DNA of 64,000 nucleotides from Planctomycetota bacterium (lineage in GTDB: Bacteria > Planctomycetota > B15-G4 > SIAN01). Positions within the stretch are counted from its first letter, which is position 1, and each line of letters opens with the position of its first letter. Positions 8,672 to 17,669 of this stretch are shown one piece after another. Under the pieces are notes generated by a model that was not told the DNA's origin, searched no databases, and saw only the letters and a list, made by a program, of their open reading frames with translations. Location of the stretch: contig JANQQL010000025.1 of assembly GCA_028289345.1 (NCBI GenBank), positions 806,001-870,000 on the forward strand, read 5' to 3'. The translations under genes and the position numbers were made by a program.

Positions 8672-9316
8672 ACGCACTGATGCCCCTTTGGCGTGGAGAG
8701 TCCGAGTCGCGGGGGGTGGGTCATGCCGCGACGATCCTCGGCCGGCTGTCGTGACACGAGACCGCGGTGCGAGGTCATCGCTGCTTCGCGAGACTACGGA
8801 CGCCCATGCTTCGCTCAAGGAAGATCGAAAGCCGATCGTCGACGGATTCAAATTCGCGAGGTGGTTTCGCTGCCTCCGGCACCGCGTCTTGCCCGGTCAT
8901 TCGGCAAGTCTGAGGCGTTGGTGACGCGGGGACCTCAGGGATCTTCCGTACGGGTCGAAGATTCGAGACTCCCTGGCGTCGGTGAAACGGTCGACGAGCT
9001 GACGAGGGATCCGAAAAGACAGGAATCGGCAAGCACCCCGTGGCGCAGGGGGATGACCGGGGCGCGCGAAACCGCTCCCGGGCGAGCCCTGGTCACAAAC
9101 CCGAGGCTCGCTGGTCGGTGAAAAAGTCTTTCGGTGCCCGTTCCTCTGTTCACCTCCATCTTCGGATTCTCGGGGGAGGCGAGGGCTCTCGGTCTGCCCT
9201 GGGAGGCCATTCTCACCGGCCTGCTAGGCGCGCCGAAGAATCCTGTTCCTCACCGGCGAGTTGGTGGGGGTGCCATGAATCCGCAGTGTGTCGGGAGCCG
9301 AACTCTTCCCTTGCTC
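8672..9316. other. Divergent intergenic region with repeat copy A
   Basis: This 645-bp gap separates the leftward DUF523 gene from the rightward SDR gene and should contain both promoters. It carries copy A of the dispersed repeat (9118-9232) and a small inverted repeat, CTTGCC at 8888-8893 with GGCAAG at 8903-8908. No convincing ORF is seen. Confidence 0.4.
9118..9232 (+). repeat. Dispersed intergenic repeat, copy A (shortened)
   Basis: The segment begins AAAAAGTCTTTCGGTGCCCG and ends TCTCACCGGCCTGCT (9211-9225). Both ends are matched by copy C at 43568-43712, and the first end by copy B. The centre is about 30 nt shorter than in the other copies. See copy C for the alignment. Confidence 0.55.
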
Positions 9317-10879
9317 ATGAACTCACCCCAAACAAAGCAGAGCGATCTAGTCCTCCTCACCGGCGTCACCGGCTATGTCGGCGGTCGTCTCCTTCCCTTG
9401 TTGGAGAGCCGGGGACAGCGGGTTCGCTGTCTTCACCGACGCGTCAACGAGTTCACTCCGAGCCACAATCTGACCGAAGCGGTGCAAGGCGACTTGCTCG
9501 ATCCGGAATCGCTTCCCGCCGCATTCCGGGGAGTTCATACGGCGTTCTACCTCGTCCATTCTTTGGGGGATGCGGCCGACTTCGAAGCTCACGAGGCGCA
9601 GGCCGCCACCAACTTCGCACGAGCCGCGGTCCAGGCAGGGGTCCAGAAGATCGTGTACTTGGGCGGCCTGTTTGGAGAGGCCGGCGAGCTCTCCGCTCAT
9701 TCCCGCAGTCGCCTCCAGGTGGGTCGGATCTTGCGAGACTCCGGCATTCCCACCATCGAGTTTCGCGCTTCGGTCATCGTCGGTTCTGGCAGTCTTTCGT
9801 TCGAGATGATCCGGGCTCTGGTGGAACGCTTGCCGATCATGGTGACTCCGCGTTGGGTGGGGGTCGAGGCCCAGCCGATTGCCATCGCTGACGTGTTGGC
9901 TTACTTGCTTGCCGCACTGAAGCGTTCTCCCTTGCAGAACGAAGTGTTCGAAATCGGCGGTGCCGACCGTGTGACCTATGGCGAGCTGATGCTCGAATAC
10001 GGACGGCAACGAGGCCTCCGTCGCTGGATGATTCGAGTGCCGGTTCTGACGCCCCGGCTTTCAAGTTTGTGGCTCGGACTGGTGACCCCTCTCTACGCCC
10101 GAGTGGGACGCAAACTTGTCGAGAGCATTCGTCACCCCTCCGTGGTCAACGACACCTCCGCCCACCAACACTTCGACGTTCGACCGGTGGGCGCCGCCGA
10201 GGCAATCACCCAGGCCATCCGGAACGAAGACCGCGAGTTCGCGCTGACTCGTTGGAGTGACGCGATCTCGTCCGCAGGAACGAGAGAGCCGAACGATGGC
10301 CGCAGGGGCAATCGGCTCATTGATGCGCGCTCCTTGCGCGTGGCAGCCTCCCCCGATCGCGCGTTCCAAGTGATCGAGCGAATCGGTGGCGATCAGGGCT
10401 GGTACGCCTGTGACTGGCTGTGGCAACTGCGCGGATTCCTCGACTTGTTGATCGGCGGCGTCGGTGTTCGCCGAGGGCGCCGAGATCCGCGCCGGCTGAA
10501 GGTGGGAGAGAGCTTGGACTTCTGGCGAGTCGAGGTCGTCGATCGACCCCATCAGCTTCGCCTGCACGCCGAAATGAAAGTGCCGGGCCGAGCATGGCTC
10601 GAGTTTCGGGTGGAGCCCGACTCCGAAGGTTGCACCATTCACCAGGTAGCCTGGTTCGATCCCCAAGGGTTGTTCGGCCTGGTCTACTGGTATCTGCTCA
10701 TGCCCATCCACGAAGTCGTGTTTCAGCGAATGATCGAGGGTCTCGCCGGAGCATGCGCAGAGCCCCACACGGCCGACGCTGACACTCAGTCCGAAGCTTC
10801 TCAGGGAAACAGGACACCTAGGACACCCAAGGCATCTGAAGTGGATGCGAGTGTCGAGCGCGAGCGCGTCTCCTGCTGA
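9317..10879 (+). CDS. NAD(P)-binding SDR fused to DUF2867
   Basis: The 520-aa protein has an extended/atypical SDR domain at residues ~8-300, with the Rossmann glycine motif TGVTGYVGGRL, GDLLDPESL and YLGGLFGE. A DUF2867 (SRPBCC-like) domain follows at ~330-490 (RVAASPDRAF, GWYACDWLWQLRG, a C-terminal MPIHEVVF). This architecture is a known family of predicted NAD(P)-dependent oxidoreductases whose substrate is not established. The ATG at 9317 was chosen because the Rossmann fold starts about 12 residues later; an upstream ATG at 9275 is possible. It is convergent with the next gene, with only 2 bp between stop codons. Confidence 0.85.
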   Translation: MNSPQTKQSDLVLLTGVTGYVGGRLLPLLESRGQRVRCLHRRVNEFTPSHNLTEAVQGDLLDPESLPAAFRGVHTAFYLVHSLGDAADFEAHEAQAATNFARAAVQAGVQKIVYLGGLFGEAGELSAHSRSRLQVGRILRDSGIPTIEFRASVIVGSGSLSFEMIRALVERLPIMVTPRWVGVEAQPIAIADVLAYLLAALKRSPLQNEVFEIGGADRVTYGELMLEYGRQRGLRRWMIRVPVLTPRLSSLWLGLVTPLYARVGRKLVESIRHPSVVNDTSAHQHFDVRPVGAAEAITQAIRNEDREFALTRWSDAISSAGTREPNDGRRGNRLIDARSLRVAASPDRAFQVIERIGGDQGWYACDWLWQLRGFLDLLIGGVGVRRGRRDPRRLKVGESLDFWRVEVVDRPHQLRLHAEMKVPGRAWLEFRVEPDSEGCTIHQVAWFDPQGLFGLVYWYLLMPIHEVVFQRMIEGLAGACAEPHTADADTQSEASQGNRTPRTPKASEVDASVERERVSC

Positions 10880-10881
10880 TG

Positions 10882-12513
10882 TCACTCCTCCGCGGCGCGC
10901 TCGGCCGCTTCCAGTTTCTCGAGGGCTTCGAGCTTGCTCGCCGTGCCCGAATCTTCCGGGGCAATCTGTTCGGCGATCTCCAAAAAGTGGCGAGCTCGGT
11001 CGAGGCGTCCGCCGTACTGGCTCATCAGGGCCAAGAACCCTAGGTTCCAAACGCCGTTCACGGGGAACTCCATGGCTCGCTCATGCAGTTGTTGGGCGTC
11101 GGCAAGACGGTCGTCCTGAACGAGCTCGTAAAGCAGGGAGCCCATGATCATGGGGCTCCAGTAAACCGGATTGTTGGGACTTTCCTCCCGAGATTCGTCG
11201 AGAACCGCGATCACTTGTTCGATGGGGGTTTGTTCGACAAAGGACATGATCTGGCGAGGCGTAAGAGGTCCCAGCTGTTCTTCGGAGTAGGGGGGAGCTC
11301 CTGAGTTTCCGACCGGGGCGACGATCATAGCGAGCCCCTCTCCGAGAGCGGTCGACAGAACGGAGCGCGAAGCCTCGGCGTAGGGCCGGGGCTCTCCCTT
11401 CAGGTGCTTGTCCAGGTAGAGTCTGAGTAGGTGGCAAAGCTCGGCGTAGCGCTGCCTGACTTCGGGAGCTCCGCTTAGCTCTTTGGCACGGCCCTCGTCC
11501 GGGCGCTTTGCTTGAAGTCGTTCCAGAATCTCAAGCCTCTGCATTCCTTGGGCGATGTACTCGTTGTGACCCAATTTGGGGGCGGTCAGGTAAGTCCGTT
11601 CGGCGTGGACGAGTTGGTCGGCCAACTGGAACGTCGCTTCGGGACCCGCGGCGATCAGTATCGGCCGGTGGAAGTGCTTTCGATTGTCGAGCACCTGATC
11701 AGTGACATTGCGGTAGGTGGGGATCTCCAGGCTGTAGTAGTCGACCGTGGAATCCAGCAGGAACATCGTGTTCGCCGGACAATCGGGTCGCGCCATGGCT
11801 TGCAAGCAAACCTGCGCTCCCAGGCTGTGTCCCCCAAACGCCATGCGGCGCCAGTCGGCGAAAGGAAGCCCCGCCGCGAATCGCGCCAAGGCTTCCATGT
11901 CTCGAACCGAGCCTTCCTTGCCATCGACTCCGTAGCGCGTTCCATCGACTTTGGGGTAAGCACTGCCAAGCACCACATACCCGTGACTCGCCAGGTTTTC
12001 GCAGAGCACCGAGTTGTCCTCGAAGGACGAGCCGGCGCCGGAGTGATAGACCACCACCGGGAAAGGGCCCGCGAGGGGTTCGGCTTCTTCGAGACTGCGA
12101 GTGGGACGATCGAGGAACTCTTTCCACAGACCCTGTTCGAAGCCGTCCATCTCCTTCACCGACTTGCCGAACAACTCGCCGGCAATCACGTCCGCTGCGA
12201 AGTCAGAGAGTCCCTGGGTCCAGCGGTTGATCGCCTCGTCATCCCCGTCCAGTTGCAGATACCGGTGGTAGGGGAGAGAGGTTGCTGCTTCGTCGGAGTT
12301 GGCCGGGTACCAAACGTTGACGAGGAGTGGTCGGGGGCGCTTCCGATCTCCGCCGTAAGTGGCCCCGTCATCGAACGCGGTGACGTACTGACGCGACGGA
12401 TCCAGTTCCACCGAGGAGCGAAACCCCACCGGATGAGGTCCCCACTCGAGTTCCTCGGAAAAGTGACCGTCCGAAACCGTCAGGGCTAACACGCAGAGGG
12501 AAGTCGTGAACAC
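10882..12513 (-). CDS. Secreted alpha/beta hydrolase with helical C-terminus
   Basis: This 543-aa protein begins with a short hydrophobic signal-like segment. Residues ~40-330 form an alpha/beta hydrolase resembling the PAF-acetylhydrolase/dienelactone hydrolase group: VNVWYPA, FPVVVYHSGAGSSFEDN (oxyanion region), the nucleophile elbow GGHSLGA with Ser230, and a likely catalytic His316 in KLGHNEY. The last ~130 residues are helical and TPR-like (AMEFPVNGVWNLGFLALMSQYG). The substrate cannot be told from sequence; an ester or lipid is plausible. It is convergent with the SDR gene and has no evident operon partner. Confidence 0.78.
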   Translation of the reverse strand: MFTTSLCVLALTVSDGHFSEELEWGPHPVGFRSSVELDPSRQYVTAFDDGATYGGDRKRPRPLLVNVWYPANSDEAATSLPYHRYLQLDGDDEAINRWTQGLSDFAADVIAGELFGKSVKEMDGFEQGLWKEFLDRPTRSLEEAEPLAGPFPVVVYHSGAGSSFEDNSVLCENLASHGYVVLGSAYPKVDGTRYGVDGKEGSVRDMEALARFAAGLPFADWRRMAFGGHSLGAQVCLQAMARPDCPANTMFLLDSTVDYYSLEIPTYRNVTDQVLDNRKHFHRPILIAAGPEATFQLADQLVHAERTYLTAPKLGHNEYIAQGMQRLEILERLQAKRPDEGRAKELSGAPEVRQRYAELCHLLRLYLDKHLKGEPRPYAEASRSVLSTALGEGLAMIVAPVGNSGAPPYSEEQLGPLTPRQIMSFVEQTPIEQVIAVLDESREESPNNPVYWSPMIMGSLLYELVQDDRLADAQQLHERAMEFPVNGVWNLGFLALMSQYGGRLDRARHFLEIAEQIAPEDSGTASKLEALEKLEAAERAAEE

Positions 12514-12720
12514 GGAAGTTTCTCCTGGGAACGGTCGCGGTGCTTGCCACGGTAGCAGATGGCGTCCTGGCGAGGAGGGGCGGTCTTGCTGGCCGTTGAG
12601 CGGACGTCGGAAAGCCCGATCGAGAGGCTCTTGTCCCAGACCAGCATCGAATCGGAACGGTCGTCGGAAGGCGACGGCAAGGACCGCGGCGATGGGCTGC
12701 GGCTAGAGATGGTTGGATCG

Positions 12721-12870
12721 TTCAGCAGGCCATTGAAGCAAGCCTCGGATGGCCAATCGAGAGGTTCTCGTTCCCGCCAAGGAGTCGGGCCAAAGGCGAG
12801 TCGCTGGACTCGTTGAGGAGTTGTGGACGGAGAGGGAAAGGTCAGAGCGGTGCCGAGGGACTTTTTGAGC
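12721..12870 (-). repeat. Dispersed intergenic repeat, copy B
   Basis: Read on the minus strand, this copy runs from TCAAAAAGTCCCTCGGCACC to GGCCTGCTGAA. It aligns along nearly its whole length with copy C, including the shared core CTCTCGATTGGC followed by CCGAGGC. By eye the identity is roughly three-quarters, with one or two short gaps. It contains no start codon and ribosome site typical of a gene. Confidence 0.55.
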
Positions 12871-12983
12871 GGCCTGCTCGGCGGTTGTCGATGCCTTCGA
12901 TACGGTTGGTCAAGTGTGGCGGACAACGGCGATATTCGCTAACGACGGGTGACGACGGGTGACCGCGCTTGACGGCGAGCGAA

Positions 12984-13025
12984 GCCGAAAGATTGCAAGG
13001 CGTCGCCGCCGTGCAATCTTTCGGC
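12984..13025. repeat. Perfect 14-bp inverted repeat (hairpin)
   Basis: GCCGAAAGATTGCA at 12984-12997 is exactly complementary to TGCAATCTTTCGGC at 13012-13025, with a 14-nt loop. There is no T-run on either side, so it is not a classical terminator. It may be a structured RNA, a binding site or the trace of a mobile element. Confidence 0.6.
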
Positions 13026-13263
13026 CATTGGGACCACCCAAGCCCAAATACAATCAGACTCCGGTCCCAGGGCAGGTCGCACCCGGCATCGGAGTCTGGT
13101 CGTGTCGCGTTGCACGGACAATTGAGCGATCGATTCGGCGAAAGGCTTCCGTGACGCTAGCTAGGCTTCCGTGGGGATTCCTAAGAGCCGTGTCACTTCA
13201 ACACCGAACGCGGATACCGAAGCCTCAGAGCACCGCCGTCTTCGCTTCAACCCGCGAAGGAAC

Positions 13264-13608
13264 TCATTCCTCGTAGTAGAGGTCCGAGCCGTCTTCCTTC
13301 GGCACGTACTTCTTGGTGTGAGGGTTCTTGTGGTGGTACGCGGTGCCGCGATTGTCCCACGCGTCCTTGCCCCAGAAGTAGTACGGGTTCACGAACAGGC
13401 CGTCGCCGAGTCCGGCGAAGAGTCCGACCAGCGGGTACACCGGAAGGATGTCTTGCAACACCGCTCCGTGAACCCACGCGTTCTCCGAGTACTTCTCATT
13501 CACGAAGTCGTCCCATCCGCGAGACAGCTTTGAGGGGCCCGAAGCACATCCGGACAGCAGCGGCAAGAACATGGCAGCGACGAGCACAGCAAACTTGCGA
13601 TTCTTCAT
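13264..13608 (-). CDS. Small lipoprotein, DUF3332-like
   Basis: The 114-aa protein has a lipoprotein signal (positively charged MKNRK, hydrophobic core, lipobox LLSG with Cys21). The mature part includes a hydrophobic stretch with the pattern PVYPLVGLFAGLGDGLFVNPYYFWG, recalling DUF3332-type lipoproteins, then a charged tail. A GGAGGA site 8-10 nt before the ATG at 13608 decides the start and rules out the longer reading frame. It probably anchors in a membrane facing the periplasm; the function is unknown. Confidence 0.78.
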   Translation of the reverse strand: MKNRKFAVLVAAMFLPLLSGCASGPSKLSRGWDDFVNEKYSENAWVHGAVLQDILPVYPLVGLFAGLGDGLFVNPYYFWGKDAWDNRGTAYHHKNPHTKKYVPKEDGSDLYYEE

Positions 13609-13983
13609 TTGGATTCTCCTCCACTTTTCGGTGTCGGAGATTGCCGGGGGAGGACTTAACCCTGATGGCCCGTGGCTGCATGAGCCCCCTCCAAAAAGGC
13701 TGGTGTGAGCCGGCCAAGAGAGTGTCACGAGTGGCCGCGGTTTGCGACATGCAGTGCTTGGCGTGGAGACCCTCGTTGCGACGATATGCGAGGCGAGAAG
13801 CTCTGCGAGTCGTGCTCTTGGACTCGTCCCGAACCGATCCAGATCGCGGGAACTTCGAACGCTGTTGAAGGAGAGAAGCACGCCCTCTCTCAAGGACAGC
13901 CGCACGCGCCGGACTCCTCGGGGAGGGAGCGGACGGGTCTGCGGATGAGGCTCGGGTCGCGAAGTCCGTCCAGTTCAGCCGGC
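13609..13983. other. Intergenic region
   Basis: This 375-bp gap lies between two leftward genes. It must contain the lipoprotein promoter, whose ribosome site is at its left end. No repeat, terminator or ORF stands out. Confidence 0.3.
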
Positions 13984-15867
13984 TCAAAGCATCGACTGGA
14001 CTCGTCCGAGGGTGTACGTCGTCACGGTCAGGTGGTGGCCCTGGCGGTAGGGCCAGTTCCACGGGCGATTCGACGGCTGGCCGATGCGTCCGAGAGCGGC
14101 CAGGGCTCGGACTCGAAGGCCGGCGTCCTGGTCTTCGTCGGTGACAATGGCAATCAAAGCGTCGATGCTGGATCGATCGCCGGTCTCTCCCAAGGCGCGG
14201 AGGAGTTCCTTCTGCACTTGCGGACTGTCGTTTTGTCGCAATGCCAGAACCATCGGTTGCACCGTCATCGGCTCAGCCAGATAGCCCAAGGCTCGTGCTG
14301 CCTGAGTGCGCACCGGCGAGGATTCTGAAGACAAGCACAAGTTCAACAGGTCGCTCTTGTGCTGGCCATCGCGCAGCATTCCCAGGGCCTCGGCTGCATA
14401 ACCCTGGACGCTTTCGTCCATGGACTGTTGCGCGAGAGTTCGCAGGGGATCGAGGGCCTGCAAGGAAGAAGACAAGCCAAGTGCGAGAGCCGCAGCACAT
14501 CGAGTCTCGGGAGCGATCTGCAACAGGCGAGCGGTCAGCAAGTCCATCGACACCTGACCCTCGGCCGGGTGAGCCGACGACAGCATGCCAGCGGACAACG
14601 CCATCCACGGCGCATCCGGGTGGTCGCTGGTGAAACCTCGACGCTGGGCGTCCGCGATCTTCTTCAGCGTCTCGTACTCGGGCGCGGAGAGAGCCTTGTC
14701 ACTGTGGGTCGCTCGCATGGCGAGTTCCCCCAGCGCAAGCCAGGCCAGGCGTCGAGTCGCCGAGTCCGCGTGTTGCTGCGCCACCTCGAGCATCAGATCG
14801 GTGGTGTGGGGTTCCAGCGGCGATCCCAGACGTCCCAAAGATAGAACGCAAGAGCGCAGGATCTCGGGAGCCACGTGCTTCTGTTCGAACACCATCCACA
14901 ACGCCGCCACGGCTCCCGGATCGTGGGAGCGGGCCAAGGCGATGGGGATATGGGCCAAGACCTTGTCCGGCCACTGTCGCTCGTGAAGCGCGGCGATTAG
15001 AAATTGGGTGATCCGCAAGCGATGGTGGGGATCGTCGATCCGCATTCCCAGGCTGGCGAAGCAAGCCGAAGCCAGTTCCGCACCGGGATCCTTCTTGCCA
15101 TTCAGGATCGCGATCAACGTTTCCACGGCGGTGGGTTCTGCCGAGTAGCCAAGCGCCAACGCCGCGTAAGACCGGACTTCCTTGGACACGGCGATGGCCG
15201 GCTGGCGCAGAAACTTTCGTCCCACGGTTTGGTCGAGGGCGATCGCGGTCAACACTTGGCGCGCGTCTTCGTTTTCTAGGAACCCGAGGGCCAACACCCC
15301 TTCGCCATGATGGTCCCGCTTGGCGCGACGGAAGTAGCCCTTCACCGTTTCGAACGTGGCTCGATCCGAAGCGGCGTCCGAGCAACGCGCCAGATTGAAG
15401 ATTGCCGCGGCGCCCACTTCGGAGCTGCCCTCGACCAGGGAACTCAAAGCCGGGTGAATACGGCCACGCACCTCGTCACTCGAGGGACGGCGCGGATGCT
15501 TGCCGGGCCGATACTGAGTGCGCACGAATGCGGCACGCAGATCGTCGTAGCGATCGCGAACGTTCACGAACTCGTCGTGATTCAACTCCCACCAGTCCTG
15601 CCAACGAGTTCCTTCGGCGCCCGGAGTCGTCACGCGCGGAGGAGTTGTCGCCGGCGCTCCGCTGCGCGCCGGCAGCGGACCCTGGCCGCGTCCGCGCGAC
15701 GTATTGATCGGAGCCGGTGCCGAGCCGTTCGTCGGGAGAGTTCCCATCTCCGGAGGCGGAGGGGACGGCAAGGAAACAGGCACCGGCCGAGGTCGTCGCG
15801 GAGGGGGAGGACAATGCTGCTGAGCCACCAGAACAAAAGCCGTGGCGACCAGAAGAATGCTTGCCAT
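13984..15867 (-). CDS. Secreted/anchored HEAT-repeat protein
   Basis: The 627-aa protein opens with a hydrophobic signal or anchor (MASILLVATAFVLVAQQ), then a Pro/Ser-rich linker to about residue 85, then the segment WQDWWELNHDEF that often begins planctomycete HEAT-repeat proteins. From ~150 to the end it consists of tandem alpha-helical HEAT repeats, each ~30-40 residues with a recurring AALALG core (for example SYAALALGYSAEPTAVETL). GAGGAG about 8 nt upstream of 15867 sets the start. Such solenoids are protein-binding scaffolds; the partner is unknown. It stands alone in this direction. Confidence 0.83.
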   Translation of the reverse strand: MASILLVATAFVLVAQQHCPPPPRRPRPVPVSLPSPPPPEMGTLPTNGSAPAPINTSRGRGQGPLPARSGAPATTPPRVTTPGAEGTRWQDWWELNHDEFVNVRDRYDDLRAAFVRTQYRPGKHPRRPSSDEVRGRIHPALSSLVEGSSEVGAAAIFNLARCSDAASDRATFETVKGYFRRAKRDHHGEGVLALGFLENEDARQVLTAIALDQTVGRKFLRQPAIAVSKEVRSYAALALGYSAEPTAVETLIAILNGKKDPGAELASACFASLGMRIDDPHHRLRITQFLIAALHERQWPDKVLAHIPIALARSHDPGAVAALWMVFEQKHVAPEILRSCVLSLGRLGSPLEPHTTDLMLEVAQQHADSATRRLAWLALGELAMRATHSDKALSAPEYETLKKIADAQRRGFTSDHPDAPWMALSAGMLSSAHPAEGQVSMDLLTARLLQIAPETRCAAALALGLSSSLQALDPLRTLAQQSMDESVQGYAAEALGMLRDGQHKSDLLNLCLSSESSPVRTQAARALGYLAEPMTVQPMVLALRQNDSPQVQKELLRALGETGDRSSIDALIAIVTDEDQDAGLRVRALAALGRIGQPSNRPWNWPYRQGHHLTVTTYTLGRVQSML

Positions 15868-16256
15868 CGTTCCACTCCTCGAGAAAGCCAGGTGGGCGAG
15901 TGGTGCGCCCCGAAAGGCCAAGGTACCAAACCCCGAGCAACCGTACCCGAGAGCAACCATCGTGCCGCCCCCTCCCCCGGGGGAAGGCTCCTGAACCGCT
16001 CCACCCTAGGCGTTACCGACCGGGAACAGCGGTCGGTCGTCCGGCGCGGTTGCGGGTTCGGGATGGCGAGCGTCTCGGGGGATTCCCTGCCGTGAATGGC
16101 GGCGGGGTCTTACCCAAGTCTCTATCGGGATTTGGAAGCGTTGGTGACAAGGGGGTTCGTGGATTGTGGCGGGACTGACGGCACGGAAAGTGACTGTCGT
16201 GTTTCGTCGGAGATGAGTGGTGAGCGAGAAGGGCGGAGCCGCGAAGATGCAGTTTC
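15868..16256. other. Intergenic region before mobile-element remnant
   Basis: This 389-bp gap lies between the divergent HEAT-repeat gene and the ORF at 16257. No ORF, clear promoter or terminator was recognised. It marks the left border of the segment that holds integrase remnants. Confidence 0.3.
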
Positions 16257-16781
16257 ATGAAAATCTGGATCATCACCGTGTTGGTCACGTTGCTGCTTCT
16301 GGTAACCGGTCGTTGGGCAATTCTCGTCTCAGACATCACGAGTGAGTTTGGGCCGCCAGTACTAGTAGTACGCTCGCCGGTCCCGCTGCGGACAGTGCCC
16401 TATGCGTCGGAGTGGTTCGAACTCCCTTGTGCGGGACGGTATGAATTCGGTTTCGTGTGGGACCATGTCGCCGAGCGCTGGATACCTGCAGAATCGGTGG
16501 ACCTCACTTTGGGGCAAGCTCACCGGAACGAAGCAGGTCAGCAAGCTCTCATAGTGGGTGGGAGCGCGATTGGGGGCTGGTCAGATGGCCTGAGCGCTCA
16601 TGTGACCAGACTTGAGACGCCCACCTTTTCAAACCGGGCAAAAGAGGGGGCCCGGCTCCAATCCCCGGACGACATTGATCCATTGAAAACGGCAGGAGTA
16701 GTCGCAGACTCGACGGGAACCTCCCGTTCCTTATTGCCCTTCCCAAGGATTCGGAGAGTCTGGTTGTTGCGATTGAACTGA
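16257..16781 (+). pseudogene. Chimeric ORF: truncated membrane-anchored protein running into antisense integrase
   Basis: The ORF codes for 174 residues. Residues 1-~20 (KIWIITVLVTLLLLVTG) are a membrane anchor or uncleaved signal, and residues up to ~109 look like a soluble extracytoplasmic domain that I do not recognise. From about position 16584 onward the same DNA is, on the other strand, recognisable tyrosine recombinase sequence, so the last ~65 residues are probably accidental readthrough. The likeliest history is a gene whose 3' end was replaced by the element carrying the integrase. An intact short gene with a chance overlap remains possible. Confidence 0.45.
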
Positions 16782-17237
16782 GAGAGGGTGAGTTCGGCGA
16801 CCTCTTGGCGTCGGAGCCCACCGCCAAGCATCACCGCGAAGAGCGCAGCGTCGAGAAAAACTCCTTCCGGCGATCTTTCGCGCAATGTCGGAAGAAGGCC
16901 CGCATTTCGCCGATTGAGAGCCCTCGGCAACTCAGAAGCCTTGAACCCATTACCTGGCCAACGCCGACCGCCCGGTTCGGCCATCTAACCGAGCCTTCAC
17001 GACGCCCTTGAGAGCTGAAATGCACTTGTTCGCCGTGGCCGGAGCTGCTGGAGCCACGTCGGCTGCCAGCATCGCCTTGATGGCCTGGACCTACTGAAAT
17101 CGGAGCGTTGACCAGGCGAACCAGAAAGGGCCGAAATCGGCGTCTCTCATGGCCACCCGGGAGAACCGTGCCAGGGTCTGGTGCGTGGTTCTCTGGGAGC
17201 CTCGGGCCAGCCCCGCGAGGTAGGTGCGCACCGGGTG
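16584..17237 (-). pseudogene. Decayed tyrosine recombinase (phage-type integrase)
   Basis: Three reading frames on the minus strand must be joined to recover an integrase. The first (from ~17237) reads HPVRTYLAGLARGSQRT, then AWSTLRFQ, an in-frame TAG at 17091-17093, then VQAIKAMLAADVAPA and TANKCISALKGVVKARLDG, the SAM-like N-terminal domain. The second reads GLSIGEMRAFFRHCAKD. The third reads AALFAVMLGGGLRRQEVAEL and LGKGNKEREVPV, the catalytic start with its Arg and Lys. A last frame gives MSAQAI and then a stop, so the HxxR and Tyr box is lost. It is therefore dead, with at least one nonsense change, several frameshifts and a 3' truncation. Confidence 0.82.
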
Positions 17238-17326
17238 CTGATCCCCGGAGGGAGGATGTCGAGAGCCAGCTCTTCGGCGGCCTGGCGGGCCGGAGGTCTT
17301 GTGTCCAATTTTTGGAACTAAGCAAT

Positions 17327-17362
17327 TGAAATCGATTTAGTATTCATGTGTAATTGATTTCA
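17327..17362. promoter_or_regulatory. Probable PadR operator/promoter
   Basis: An imperfect inverted repeat, TGAAATCGATT (17327-17337) and AATTGATTTCA (17352-17362), matches at 10 of 11 positions and ends one base before the PadR start codon. The surrounding DNA is unusually AT-rich for this window. Position and symmetry suggest autoregulation by the PadR protein; this is inference. Confidence 0.5.
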
Positions 17363-17363
17363 T

Positions 17364-17669
17364 ATGAATACCAAAATTCCCAGCCCTAAGGAGCAAGAGC
17401 TCCTGTCATTGGTGGTCACGGAACTCTCTGGCCGAGAAGTGGCGAAGCTCTACGAAAGGGAGACTGGCACACGGATTAGCTACGGCACGCTCTACGTGAC
17501 CTTCCGCCGACTTCGTGATCGAGGCTGGGTAACCACTCGCGAGGCGGAAGAAGGTGACGGTCGGGTCCGGTACTTTCAACTAACCGCAGCTGGAGCGAGT
17601 GCCGTCGAGATGGGACGCAAGGAGTATGAGAGACTCGCCGCGTTTGGTCTGCGGAAGGGCTTAGCGTGA
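17364..17669 (+). CDS. PadR-family transcriptional regulator
   Basis: This 101-aa protein is a compact PadR-type winged-helix repressor: an N-terminal helix (PKEQELLSLVV), the recognition region ISYGTLYVTFRRLRDRGWV, and the wing with a short GDGRVRYFQLTAAG strand. It lacks the long C-terminal dimerisation helix of full-size PadR, so it belongs to the short subfamily. There is no ribosome site, and a palindrome abuts the ATG. Its stop overlaps the next gene's GTG by 4 nt, so the regulator probably controls that membrane protein and itself. Base composition is lower in GC than flanking genes, and a dead integrase lies just upstream, which together suggest transfer. Confidence 0.88.
   Translation: MNTKIPSPKEQELLSLVVTELSGREVAKLYERETGTRISYGTLYVTFRRLRDRGWVTTREAEEGDGRVRYFQLTAAGASAVEMGRKEYERLAAFGLRKGLA

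Larger units (their letters stand above)
12514..13263. other. 750-bp intergenic region with repeat B and hairpin
   Basis: No credible gene is seen between the hydrolase start and the lipoprotein stop. The region holds dispersed repeat copy B (12721-12870), a short direct repeat of GACGGGTGAC near 12943-12963, and a strong 14-bp hairpin at 12984-13025. Confidence 0.45.

Noticed and set aside
12486..12926. Minus-strand frame of 146 codons in the 12.5-13.2 kb gap.
   Set aside because: It overlaps the hydrolase start and coincides with dispersed repeat copy B; its peptide is low-complexity and only the repeat portion is shared with other copies.
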